Part shown: positions 1 to 12,502 of the stretch, piece after piece
Position numbering within the stretch: position 1 is the first letter of the stretch
Layout of the letters: each line of letters opens with the position of its first letter
Assembly: GCF_964340395.1 (NCBI RefSeq)
Contig: NC_135554.1
Span: 5,492,975 to 5,556,974, forward strand
Direction: 5' to 3'
Origin: Glandiceps talaboti
Taxonomy: Eukaryota; Hemichordata; Enteropneusta; Spengelidae
Length of the DNA stretch: 64,000 bases
Program-made: the position numbers and the translations under genes
The notes under the pieces: generated by a model
The model's input: only the letters and a program-made list of their open reading frames with translations
Databases searched by the model: none
What the model was told of the DNA's origin: nothing

Positions 1-954
1 GAATCGATGACGTCATGTAATTGCCACCTGAACAATATAGTTTGGGCCACATTTGGCTCACATCCATCGATCGAAGAGGTAGATTCGAGTCTGGTAATGT
101 ATAGAGGGCGCTGTGGCGGTCGAAGACTCACTCAAAATCCAACCATCCAGTGGCATTAGCCCCGGGCGTGAGCCTTCTCCTCTGATGGTGTACCGGTGAT
201 GTACCGGTATGGAACGCTTCAGTAATTACAGGTGGCATGGGAATGAAGGGGAATTGGGTTCAAGAAAGCCACTGACGTAATGCTCCAGATGGCTACGTTA
301 ATGTAGGTAGATCGATCCTGTATGTCTGGTAGTCAGCAATCTCACGTTATTCCCCATATTTCATATCGGTGTAGTGAACAGATGACAGCCAAATACTAAT
401 CTACAGTATGAAAATATGATTACACCAACAGTGACCCATATGGTAGATAACAGGAGTACAAATCAGACACTAAGATATTAAGACAAACAAACCCCTCCCC
501 ACCCCTACCACTGATGAAGATATCCCAAAACAATCATTTAGGGCTCAGATCACAGAGTGCGCTGATTGGAAACTTGCAAAAGGAGAAAAACGGTTCACAA
601 AACTCGGAAGATCGGATCCGGATAAACTATTATAACACTATTTATTGTATTATCTTTCAAACTTGTGTAGAGGTTGATCGTCTAAAAAATCGATTTGATA
701 ATCGAAAATTAGACACATCTGTAAACACATTGACGTTGACTCACAAACAACTTACAGTGCTTTCATCATATAATGCAACGGTGATCAATACTAACACCCT
801 GGGACTAACGAATCACATATAGTGCGCGGTAACATTTTCCCAGTTATCTCAGACCACTAGCTATAATTATAAATAGTATTTATTTGAACTATTTACTCAC
901 AAAATAAACTTATAGTGTTGTCCCCTCCCTCCCCTTTACAAAACGATGGAAGTG
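1..954. other. Noncoding sequence, nothing recognised
   Basis: No coding exon, RNA gene or repeat array could be recognised. The only long open frame (514-822) has no family signature and no convincing splice context. Confidence 0.5.
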
Positions 955-999
955 GGCGCGCGCGCGCGTGTGTGTGTGTGTGTGTGTGGGGGGGGGGGG
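955..999. repeat. (GC)n(GT)n(G)n microsatellite
   Basis: Alternating GC passes into GT and ends in a run of about ten G. The alternating purine-pyrimidine tract followed by poly-G is a simple repeat with Z-DNA-forming potential. Confidence 0.9.
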
Positions 1000-1094
1000 T
1001 GACACTATGATTCCTACCACGTGATTAATTTTTGCCAACTCTATATATCAGACAACAGGAAGTACCTATAATACAGTACTATTCAAATCTGATA

Positions 1095-1160
1095 AATGTG
1101 GTATTGTGGGTAAAATATTGTACTGTGGTATTGTGGGTAAAATATTGTACTGTGGTGTTG
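1095..1160. repeat. Short tandem duplication (about 31 bp, two copies)
   Basis: The phrase TGTGGTATTGTGGGTAAAAT is repeated directly, followed by a third partial copy. It is a local duplication with no coding meaning. Confidence 0.7.
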
Positions 1161-1599
1161 CGTACAGTTACACATATTTATGTTTACCAACATGTGACTC
1201 CATGTAATATTTTGTCTATCAAAAGAGTTCCAGCCATTAACAATAGGCTTTTCGAAAATATGCCATGGTGGCACACTACTTCCTGTCTGTATGTACTTTG
1301 GGGGTATACATGGAATAGGTTACTTGGTTAATCATAGAGCACTGTTGCTTTCCTCGATGTCTGAATAACACAAAAAAATAGCACCAATGGCGTTGTAGCA
1401 TAACTGTATTTGGTTGTTGCTATGGGCGTGGTCTTGTTGCTAAACATATTAACATACATTTTTTTATATTATTTATTCACTCAGCTACATGTCTCTGTTT
1501 ATCCTTGTAATATGCATTATCATTTCACTGTTGCTAAGGGCATGGTCATATGATTGCTAGGGCCAGTTATGTCAAAATGTTTTGAACAAAAACTGAACT

Positions 1600-2215
1600 G
1601 AGATAACACCTCCAGAAACATCCCTACCAAGTTCCAGTCCCATTCACCGTGTACTTTACAAGATATAAGTTTTTGACCAAAATTGAGAGATTTTTAGACC
1701 TAATTTGTATATTACTGACAGGATGACCATTTATGACTACATCTTTATGTACACATAACTATTAAATTTCATCCTAATCTGCTCAGTAGTTTTGAATGAC
1801 TAATTTTGACCCAAAAGACACGTTTTGGTCCTAATTTGCATACCACGTGATGGGATCATAACATCATGAACAATTCTTAAAAGAAACACCCCAAGAACAT
1901 TCCTACCAATTGTCAGTCAAATCTGCTCTGTAGTTTTGGAATTATAGACTTTTGACCAAAAAGACACATTTTTAGCCCTAATTTGCACATCACTAATGGG
2001 ATCACCATGTCAATTCTTAATCTGAACACCCCAAAAGAACAGTCCCACCAAATTCCAGGCCAAACTGCCCAGTAGTTTGGGAATTTTTGTTTAATGACCA
2101 AAAACACACATCTCTGATGCTATCTTTTTAATTTGAACAATTTCCCATCTACACTCCCTAAGTAATGTCCCCGTCAATTTCCACGGCAATCGGTCTGGTT
2201 GTTTTTGACTTTAGG
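1600..2215. repeat. Degenerate tandem repeat, about 140-bp period
   Basis: Four to five diverged copies share the words TTTTGACCAAAA, CCTAATTTGCATA and CCTACCAA at spacings of about 134-146 bp (GACCAAAA-type words near 1674, 1808, 1954 and 2096). Divergence between copies is high, so this is an old satellite or repeat element. No function is implied. Confidence 0.75.
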
Positions 2216-2218
2216 TCG

Positions 2219-2239
2219 TTTACACACACACACACATAA

Positions 2240-2278
<39 letters not shown>

Positions 2279-2288
2279 ACACACACAT
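2219..2288. repeat. (CA)n microsatellite
   Basis: Interrupted CA dinucleotide tract. The open frames across it are low-complexity artefacts. Confidence 0.95.
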
Positions 2289-2615
2289 TTCATCATACAT
2301 ATAGCACTAATGAACTTCAGTTCAGTTGTGTTAAAAAAAAAACGATTTACACTTCTACAGAATACCAAGGGACAAAGATCTTAAGAAACGATATTGTTAG
2401 GCGATGATACCCCAAATTTCAGTGAGGGCGCTGTGTTATCAATTTCCTCTTTGCAGGCTGGCAAAGTTTTTTATTCATTTTAATGATTGTGATTCTACGA
2501 TGTCATAGATGACATTACTTAGTACATACAACAATGTTCCTGTTCCACTTGTGCAATATAGAAAGGATACCTTGGCGAAAGGTCAACATGAAATTGAGTC
2601 AATCTACATTCATCA

Positions 2616-3185
2616 CATATCTTCTCCCAATCAAATCAATTGTTCTATAATCTCATATCTTCTCCCAATCAAATCAATTGTTCTATCATGTCATATCTTC
2701 TCCCAATCAAATCAATTGTTCTATCGTATCTTCTCCCAATCAAATCAATTGTTCTATAATCTCATATCTTCTCCCAATCAAATCAATTCTTCTATCATCT
2801 CATATCTTCTCCCAATCAAATTAATTGTTCTATCGTATCTTCTCCTAATCAAATCAATTGTTCTATCATCTCATATCTTCTCCCAATCAAATCAATTCTT
2901 CTATAATCTCATATCTTCTCCCAATCAAATCAATTCTTCTATAATCTCATATCTTCTCCCAATCAAATCAATTGTTCTATAATCTCATATCTTCTCCCAA
3001 TCAAATCAATTCTTCTATAATCTCATATCTTCTCCCAATCAAATCAATTGTTCTATAATCTCATATCTTCTCCCAATCAAATCAATTCTTCTATAATCTC
3101 ATATCTTCTCCCAATCAAATCAATTGTTCTATCATCTCATATCTTCTCCCAATCAAATTAATTGTTCTATCATATCTTCTCCCAA
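2616..3185. repeat. Minisatellite, 38-bp unit, about 16 copies
   Basis: The unit contains CATATCTTCTCCCAATCAAA followed by TCAATTGTTCTAT. Most copies are 38 bp, and a few lack five bases (33 bp). Variants alternate TTGTTC and TTCTTC. A 157-codon open frame across it is a by-product of the repeat. Confidence 0.95.
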
Positions 3186-3369
3186 CCAACACAAATATCA
3201 TACTTTCTATCCCACATTGCTGTAACCAAAGACTTCACAAAATTAATTTTTTTTCTATGACTTTAATTGAAACTTTTCTCCTAACATTAGCACGTCTTAC
3301 ACTCAAAAGTTCCTCCAAAATGTATAGATTGTTACACAGGGACTCTATCATACAGTCACATACCTAGGG

Positions 3370-4080
<711 letters not shown>

Positions 4081-4150
4081 GGATGTGGCCACATCATACA
4101 CTAGGATGTACAAGGTTCCCTGGGTATGTGTCTGTTCAGATTATTTCCCT

Positions 4151-4156
4151 TTTATT
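4151..4156 (-). terminator. Polyadenylation signal AATAAA of the zinc-finger gene
   Basis: On the minus strand AATAAA lies about 25 nt downstream of the stop codon at 4180-4182, so the 3' UTR would be very short. This is inferred from the hexamer alone. Confidence 0.5.
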
Positions 4157-4179
4157 TCACTATCTAAAATTTGTTCACA

Positions 4180-7100
4180 CTACTTACACAAATATAGTAT
4201 GTCATTTCTGTGGCTACCCATATGCCTTGTCAGCCCAATATGGTGAGTACAACTTTGACCACACTCCTTACATTCAAATGGTCTTTCATTTGTATGGATT
4301 CTCATGTGTCTTTTCAAGCTACCATTTCGAGTAAAACTTTGACTACACTCCTTACACACAAATGGTCTTTCATTTGTGTGCATTCTCAGGTGTCTTTTCA
4401 GATCACCATTTTGAGTAAAACTTTGACCACACTCCTTACATGCAAAGGGTCTTTCATTTCTGTGGAATCTCATGTGTACTTCCAGATGGCTACTTCGAAT
4501 AAAACCTTTACCACACTTCTTACATACAAATGGTCTTTCATTTGTGTGAATTCTCATGTGTCTTTTTAGACTGTAACTACAGGTAAAACTTTGACCACAC
4601 TCCTTACATACAAATGGTCTTTCATTTGTATGGATTCTCATGTGTCTTTTCAAACTACCATTTCGAGTAAAACATTTACCACACTCCTTACACACAAACG
4701 GTCTTTCATTTGTGTGCATTCTCATGTGTACTTTCAGATTGCTATTTCGAGTAAAACTTTTACAACACTTCTTACATTCAAATGGTCTTTCATTTGTGTG
4801 GATTCGCATGTGATTTTTTAGAATGCCACTGTCGGTAAAACTTCGACCACACTCCGTACACACAAATGGTCTTTTATTTGTGTGGATTCTCATCTGTCTT
4901 TTCAGATTACCATTTTGAGTAAAACATTTACCACACTCCTTACACACAAACAGTCTTTCATTTGTATGGACTCTCATGTGTACTTTCAGATTGCTATTTT
5001 GAATAAAATTTGGACCACACTCCTTATGTACAAAGGGTCTTTCATTTGTGTGGCTTCCCATGTGTAGTTTCAAATGACTATTATTGCTAAAAATTTCACC
5101 ACATTGTTGACATACAAATGTTGTTTTATGTATGTGTACTATTACTTTGTCTTTAGTTCTTTCTCTACACTCTATATTACCCTCATTAGAGTCCGGTGTT
5201 GTGCCTTCCTTGATATTTGTATCATTGTGTTCAAATGTAAATAAATATGTACTGACAGTCCTAAAAGAATTCTGCTTCTCATTGGTCATTTGTACATTAT
5301 CCTCATCAACTTTAGCCCTGTACTGATCCTCAGGGTCTGGGATGGCCAGGTCCTTGATAATATTTTCAATGTCTTCAGATGTAGTTCTTGGAGAATTCTG
5401 CTTCTCATTGGTCACTTGTACATTATCATCATCAACTTTAGCCCTGTACTGATCCTCAGGGTCTGGGATGGCCAGGTCCTTGATAATATTTTCAATGTCT
5501 TCAGATGTAGTTGTAGTTCTTGGAGAATTCTGGTTGTCATTGGTTACTGGTATATCATCTTCACTTCTAGTACTAAATGTTGTAGAATGCTCCTTGGTCT
5601 TGTCTTCTTCCAATGTAACAAGTCCATGTTGACAAAGACAATCTATTATAATGACTTTATCTGCCGATAAAAAAAGACAAATGTGTAGATATATCAACAA
5701 TTCTTATAACACATCTCGTGCATTTGTGGTGTTGTGATTTGTCAATACGATGTCATGTGATATTACTCATTTTAATGCTGTTGCATGCGAAATGACATCC
5801 CTGGTCAATAGTATTCAAATTAATTATTGCCCTACTCTCCCTCAAGGAGGCAATACATGTAGTTTGCATATTATTGTCCTGTGATGTCATTGCGCATGTG
5901 TTCAATGGTATTTCATGGCAGACGACATGGTTTCCTCAGTTATGAGTTGCAGACCTTCTCCAGAAAAATCAAGATTTTTGCAATTATCTGAAGGAGAACT
6001 TGCCACCCTTGTTTCAGAGAAGAACTTGAAATGTACACAAACTATTATCAAAAGTTCTGTTAATATTTTAGAGAAACTTTGTGTTGTGGTTGGGACTATC
6101 CTTGCCTTGATGTGTTATAAAACACATGTTGACTGGCCTTATCCAGGCAACAGGATATGTCAGTTCTCCCTTGGGCATGGGCCCAGTGATCAACAGGCCC
6201 TCGTGGGGAACAGATATATGACATTGCCCTCATGTCCAATCAAAATATGTACAACAATCACTTCTTATTAGGCACTCTCTGACTGCAGTATAACTTTAGT
6301 GGTGCAAGCCTTCAAAAAGATACATAGTCTATCTGCTAGACCTCAGATGTTCTCCGATACAATACGGCACACGACTGAACATTGCTATCGAGGACAGAAC
6401 ATCCGTGTCCGGGCAAAGCCCTCACTGCGAACTTTGTTCGCTTATGGTATCGGAAGAAGGCCCAAACATCCAGCAGCAAGACTAAAAGATACAGTGGCCC
6501 CCCCCACACACACACATACAATGTACAACCCTTTCCTACATTATTGTATTTGTGAAATAGACTTTTTACATTGTCACTCAGGTCAAGGTCAAGATCATAT
6601 ATGAAGATACTATGTGTACCTATATAGCATCGTCAACAAAATGGTGTTGCCACATTTTATGAACCAATTACAAATTACACTGTCAGCAATATTTTGCTAT
6701 TTCTATGCCCCCCCCCCCCCCCCCCAAAAAAAAAAAAATATATATCTGGTTCTGGTCAGCGTGCGCGTGCCCTGAATACCCTCACGTCGATCCTTTTTTT
6801 TCTGATAATTTTTGCTTTCCCGTTCCTTATTTATTCCTGATATCAGGAGAACAAGCAGCTGAAATCTACCCTACATGCCAAGACTGCTTAAATACAAAGC
6901 CTTAACGGCTTCGAAGAAAAAGGAAGTTTTTCAAGAGATAAATATGATAGAACAGAGTATGTAAAGTGTCAAAAAAATGTGTATTTACTAATTTGCAAAA
7001 AGAAAAAAAAAATAGGAAAAAAAAAAAATTGCGTCGTTGCACCACTTTACAAAGTTTACCCTGACCAGAACCAGATAATTTTTGGGGGGGCCTATTTAAT

Positions 7101-8010
7101 ATATAGCTTTTCAGTCTGAATTTGACATTTTGCTGTCTCACAAACTTAATCATATTATATAAGTGTATCAATTGCGCTAATCTATCATTCTGATATTCAT
7201 CTGGCTGGATTTTAAAAATATTAGAGCATCTTGTGAAATTAGTAGTTTTCATGAAGCACTATTCACTGTTTATGTATTTTGCCTGTGGGCAATATATGCT
7301 TTTACTTGCCAGGCAAATACATGTATACTGAGTGTTCTTATCTGAACTAACAACATAACTTGCTTATTAAGACATGATTAAATTCTGTTGAATATAAATT
7401 TATCAAACACATCAAAGTATAGATCATAAATCCACCAGCTTCTCTGCAGCACCATTTAAGAGATGCCCCTTACAGTGGCCCTGCTGAACAGAGTACTCTG
7501 AAGATTTGAACTCACTAATCAGAAGATTTGAAAACCAGCTCCTCACACCACATGTAACTGTAAGAGGTTAGTTATTGTCAGTGAAATGGCAAAATAGCGA
7601 AATAAGGATATAACTGAAGGATAAATTCAATTGATGACAAATGCATGTGGATTTCACATTTTACATAAACATATTCTAAGTTGATCTCAATATACTTTTA
7701 CTGCTTGATTGCTCGATTGCTTGATTATAATCATTTACTTGTATGCCATCTTGAATAATTTCACAATCTGCCACCATGTACATATTGTGTCAGTAGAAAA
7801 TTGGCTTATGAGAATGTTGGCATAATAATCTCTGCATATAACACTGTGGTCATCTAGGGGTTACTACATGCAATATGGAATGGTGTTATATATAAAAAAC
7901 AACTTACCTTTATCAGAGAGTGTATTATTCTCAAGTCGGTGAAGTAACACCTGATGTGCTTTGTTCAAGTAACGTTCATAGTAGCGGAATAATAACATTT
8001 CTTTGTCCAT
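4180..8010 (-). CDS. C2H2 zinc-finger protein, 11 tandem fingers (two coding exons)
   Basis: Coding exons are 8010-7908 (103 nt, ATG at 8010, donor G|GTAAGT) and 5660-4180 (acceptor ATCGGCAG, stop TAG). The phases match (K|D junction) and give 527 aa. A cag acceptor lies 2 nt before the ATG, so a 5' noncoding exon is likely. Residues 1-60 are a small helical, unclassified region. A repeat of about 43 aa follows (SEDIENIIKDLA..., two copies and a partial third). Eleven fingers occupy roughly residues 210-518, joined by the linker TNERPF instead of the usual TGEKPF. Finger 2 has lost its first Cys (His in its place), finger 3 has Gln for its first zinc-binding His, and finger 11 has Cys for the core Phe. 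No KRAB, SCAN or BTB domain is seen. It is probably a nuclear DNA-binding regulator, with unknown targets. The family is certain; the first exon is inferred. Confidence 0.88.
5915..6090 (+). pseudogene. Crypton-like / KIAA1958-QRICH1-type N-terminal fragment
   Basis: The translated stretch contains SRFLQLSEGELATLVSEKN followed by an amphipathic segment ending VNILEKLC. This resembles the N-terminal segment of Crypton-derived tyrosine-recombinase relatives (ZMYM/QRICH1/KIAA1958 group), which typically starts RF..xSExEL..L..EK. The similarity stops near 6090, and the rest of the open frame to 6271 is repeat sequence. There is no catalytic domain nearby. It lies antisense within the zinc-finger intron and is probably a dead transposon remnant. 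The assignment rests on recalled family pattern only. Confidence 0.45.
6110..6262. repeat. Repeat fragment related to the palindromic element at 42855
   Basis: The words TATAAAACACATGTTGACTG and GACATTGCCCTCATG match words at the two ends of the palindromic element at 42855-43071 with small changes. It is probably a diverged or rearranged copy. Confidence 0.45.
6708..7092. mobile_element. MITE-like element with inverted ends
   Basis: The left end reads C-run, A-run, then TATCTGGTTCTGGTCAG. The right end (7056-7092) is its inverted complement, CTGACCAGAACCAGATA followed by TTTTTGGGGGGG. The roughly 385-bp interior has no coding content. Target duplications could not be fixed because of the homopolymers. 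Confidence 0.6.
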
Positions 8011-8341
8011 TACTGAATCACAAAGAAAACAGCAATTTGTATGTAAGTTAAATCCAAAAAGTAAGTTTTTGATTACTATTCCACTGTCAGAATAACATAT
8101 TCTGAGCTACCATACATTGTATACTCGTTAATTGGTCAATTATTATAAATTCCGTAAATGACTCAATTGGGGAAAGGAAAAAAAAATGTACAAAAACTTT
8201 CTTAGAGATGAGCAATTTGTTGCCATGAAAATGTATACCAAATTATATGAAACTTGAAGCTAGCGTTTTTGGGATATAGTCATCATAGCTAACAGGAGGT
8301 GCAGTTAGACTGTCTCATTAGTCCTCGGGATTTTTGTTATT

Positions 8342-8581
8342 GGCTGTTTTGTATGTACTAATATCTACCAAATAATTGTACTAGAAATTAGAATATCCTT
8401 GTACTGTGTGTACCCTCATCAACTACATAGGGCTAATCGTTTGTTGACATGTTACTGTGACCCCATGTTATTACGACACCCCAAGCATTGCAGTAACACA
8501 TAAACAAATGATTAACCCTATATAGTTGATGTGGGCCCACAGTACAATTACGCAGTAGATATCGGTACATACAAAACAGCC
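8342..8581. mobile_element. Palindromic MITE, 240 bp
   Basis: The ends are inverted copies: GGCTGTTTTGTATGTAC at the left and GTACATACAAAACAGCC at the right. Pairing continues inward through CATCAACTACATAGGGCTAA against its near-complement TTAACCCTATATAGTTGATG, leaving a small centre. Arms are about 110 bp and 80-90% complementary. No open frame is present. It is probably a non-autonomous foldback element. Confidence 0.75.
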
Positions 8582-8865
8582 CATTTTAGCAATGTGATGC
8601 TCCAACTTCCAAGGACTGTGAAAGAGTCTAGAGTCCTAGTGCAGTTTGATCGTTCAGTTATTTCATGGCAAAGAATAAGTTTTTCAGTCAAATTTTAATC
8701 TATTTACATTTCATCGTTGGCATGCACAATGTGTATTTTGATGCAAAAATTCATAACATATGTTAAATTTATTCACATACTGACAAATTTCAATCTTCTG
8801 AGTTCTTCCCTTCATATTCTGTAGTTTCAACCCCTTATTATGGTACTTACATGTACAAGTATCTA

Positions 8866-9178
8866 CCCCTGGTCCTTGTTACCCAGATGAAGTCTGGGTA
8901 ACTGACACTAAGTGAACTAACAGATCATTTTATACATCACTAAAACTAGGTAATCAAAACAAGACCTCTACCCCTGGTCCTAGTTATCCAGATGAAGTCT
9001 GGGTAACTGAGACTAAGTGAGCTAACAGAACATTTTATATATCACTAAAACTAGGTTATCAAAACAAGACCTCTACCCCTGGTCCTTGTTACCCAGATGA
9101 AGTCTGGGTAACTGAGACTAAGTGAGCTAATAGAACATTTTATATATCAGTAAAACTAGGTAATCAAAACAAAATCTC
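8866..9178. repeat. About 103-bp tandem repeat, three copies, with a perfect hairpin in each
   Basis: The units start CTACCCCTGGTCCT near 8866, 8969 and 9072. Each unit holds GTTACCCAGA, a 5-nt loop and TCTGGGTAAC; the 10-bp stem is perfect in copies 1 and 3 and has one change in copy 2 (TTATCCAG). Confidence 0.9.
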
Positions 9179-9439
9179 TGATACAAAAATAACTCAAATC
9201 ATTATGGCATTCTTATCAGTTTGTTTATATCTGTGAAATTACTCACACTCGAAGAGTAAATTGGCACTACCCCAAGATGTAAACTGAACACTTGATCAAC
9301 TCATCAAGTATCAACAAACAAGTGTTAATTGGAATCCATCATATTTATTGTTGTAATCTATTACTGACACTAATTGTGCCATGGTGTGAAACAAAAAGAT
9401 AAGGACATCATTTTATCACTGTATAATGAATTCTCATTG

Positions 9440-12008
9440 ATACATTCATTACAACTGATACATCACTGTCTGAATGTCTCCACACCACCCATACATTACT
9501 GATACACCACTGTCTGAATGTCTCCACACCACCCATACATTACTGATACACCACTGTCTCAATGTCTCCACACCACCCATACATTACTGATACACCACTG
9601 TCTGAATGTCTCCACACCACCCATACATTACTGATACACCACTGTATGAATGTCTCCACACTACCCATACATTACTGATACACCACTGTTTGAATGTCTC
9701 CACACCACCCATACATTACTGATACACCACTGTCTGAATGTCTCCACATTACCCATACATTACTGATACACCACTGTCTGAATGTCTCCACACCACCCAT
9801 ACATTACTGATACACCACTGTCTGAATGTCTCCACACTACCCATACATTACTGATACACCACTGTCTGAATGTCTCCACACTACCCATACATTACTGATA
9901 CACCACTGTCTGAATGTCTCCACACTACCCATACATTACTGATACACCACTGTCTGAATGTCTCCACACCACCCATACATTACTGATACACCACTGTTTG
10001 AATGTCTCCACACCACCCATACATTACTGATACACCACTGTCTGAATGTCTCCACATTACCCATACATTACTGATACACCACTGTATGAATGTCTCCACA
10101 CCACCCATACATTACTGATACACCACTGTCTGAATGTCTCCACATTACCCATACATTACTGATACACCACTGTCTGAATGTCTCCACACCACCCATACAT
10201 TACTGATACACCACTGTCTGAATGTCTCCACACCACCCATACATTACTGATACACCACTGTCTGAATGTCTCCACATTACCCATACATTACTGATACACC
10301 ACTGTCTCAATGTCTCCACACTACCCATACATTACTGATACACCACTGTCTGAATGTCTCCACACTACCCATACATTACTGATACACCACTGTTTGAATG
10401 TCTCCACACCACCCATACATTACTGATACACCACTGTCTGAATGTCTCCACACTACCCATACATTACTGATACACCGTCTGAATGTCTCCACACCACCCA
10501 TACATTACTGATACACCACTGTCTCAATGTCTCCACACTACCCATACATTACTGATACACCACTGTCTGAATGTCTCCACACCACCCATACATTACTGAT
10601 ACACCACTGTCTGAATGTCTCCACACTACCCATACATTACTGATACACCACTGTCTGAATGTCTCCACACCACCCATACATTACTGATACACCACTGTTT
10701 GAATGTCTCCACACTACCCATACATTACTGATACACCACTGTCTGAATGTCTCCACACTACCCATACATTACTGATACACCACTGTCTCAATGTCTCCAC
10801 ACTACCCATACATTACTGATACACCACTGTCTGAATGTCTCCACACCACCCATACATTACTGATACACCACTGTTTGAATGTCTCCACACTACCCATACA
10901 TTACTGATACACCACTGTCTGAATGTCTCCACACTACCCATACATTACTGATACACCACTGTCTCAATGTCTCCACACTACCCATACATTACTGATACAC
11001 CACTGTCTGAATGTCTTCACATCACCCATACATTACTGATACACCACTGTCTCAATGTCTCCACACTACCCATACATTACTGATACACCACTGTCTGAAT
11101 GTCTCCACATTACCCATACATTACTGATACACCACTGTCTGAATGTCTCCACACCACCCATACATTACTGATACACCACTGTCTGAATGTCTCCACACCA
11201 CCCATACATTACTGATACACCACTGTCTGAATGTCTCCACATTACCCATACATTACTGATACACCGTCTGAATGTCTCCACACTACCCATACATTACTGA
11301 TACACCGTCTGAATGTCTCCACATTACCCATACATTACTGATACACCGTCTGAATGTCTCCACACCACCCATACATTACTGATACACCACTGTCTGAATG
11401 TCTCCACACCACCCATACATTACTGATACACCACTGTCTGAATGTCTCCACACCACCCATACATTACTGATACATTACTGTCTGAATGTCTCCACATTAG
11501 CCATACATTACTGATACACCACTGTCTGAATGTCTCCACACTACCCATACATTACTGATACACCACTGTCTGAATGTCTCCACACCACCCATACATTACT
11601 GATACACCACTGTTTGAATGTCTCCACACCACTCATACATTACTGATACACCACTGTCTGAATGTCTCCACATTAGCCATACATTACTGATACACCACTG
11701 TCTGAATGTCTCCACACCACCCATACATTACTGATACACCACTGTCTGAATGTCTCCACACTACCCATACATTACTGATACACCACTGTCTGAATGTCTC
11801 CACACCACCCATACATTACTGATACACCACTGTCTGAATGTCTCCACACTACCCATACATTACTGATACACCACTGTCTGAATGTCTCAACACCACCCAT
11901 ACATTACTGATACACCACTGTCTGAATGTCTCAACACCACCCATACATTACTGATACACCACTGTCTGAATGTCTCCACACCACCCATACATTACTGATA
12001 CACCACTA
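9440..12008. repeat. Satellite array, 44-bp unit, about 58 copies
   Basis: The unit reads CTGATACACCACTGTCTGAA, then TGTCTCCACACCACCCATAC, then ATTA. Variation is concentrated at two places (CCACC/CTACC/TTACC and CTGTCTG/CTGTTTG/CTGTCTC/CTGTATG). A 4-bp deletion variant (ACACCGTCTG) recurs near 10476 and 11265-11350. No reading frame is maintained. It lies about 1.4 kb upstream of the zinc-finger gene's first coding exon. Confidence 0.98.
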
Positions 12009-12440
12009 CTTGATATCACAAATTCCACAATGTTTTCAAAAGAGGTAACGATATTAGTAGTCTCACATTTCAACCACTTTGAAAACTCACCTACCACTGA
12101 TATCTCGTTCGGTTCCGATTACAATGATTCCAACGATTGCTAGGCAGCTGGTTCTCAAGACGTACTAGTAAAGTAGTAGTACTAGTTAACAACTACAGAG
12201 TTTGCCACCAGTACCACCATTGACAAGTCCATTGCCATCGTGCATTGACCACTGCATTGACCTGTGTCACTGCACATGCGCATTCTTTTTTCTTTCATGC
12301 GTTGAATACAGCTCGATTTCTTTATTTACCTATCACAGACAAGTATATCTTCTTAGTTATCTGTGCCTCTATTTTCATTTTGTTGTTCGGGAAGTGACCG
12401 ACTTCCTCCAGAAAAAGTAGGTTAACCATTTTGACATCTT
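12009..12440. other. Noncoding sequence, nothing recognised
   Basis: The open frames here have no domain signature. No repeat structure is apparent beyond short tetranucleotides. Confidence 0.4.
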
Positions 12441-12451
12441 CAATTGGTGGA

Positions 12452-12459
12452 TGTTTTGC

Positions 12460-12502
<43 letters not shown>

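Larger units (their letters stand above)
5661..7907 (-). other. Intron of the zinc-finger gene
   Basis: A GT-AG intron of 2247 bp on the minus strand. It contains the Crypton-like fragment (5915-6090), C-rich tracts and a MITE. Its boundaries follow from the matching donor GTAAGT at 7907-7902 and acceptor CAG at 5663-5661. Confidence 0.75.

Noticed and set aside
2509-2982. 157-codon ORF with repeated LLPIKSIVL
   Set aside because: It lies wholly within the 38-bp minisatellite. Periods of 38 and 33 bp do not keep one frame, and no initiation or splice context supports it.
4083-5670. Plus-strand open frames opposite the zinc-finger gene
   Set aside because: They are shadows of the repetitive minus-strand coding sequence, with LTTLLTxKxSFIC periodicity mirroring the fingers.
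9440-12008. CRISPR-like regular array
   Set aside because: Units are directly contiguous with no unique spacers, and the genome is eukaryotic. It is a satellite.
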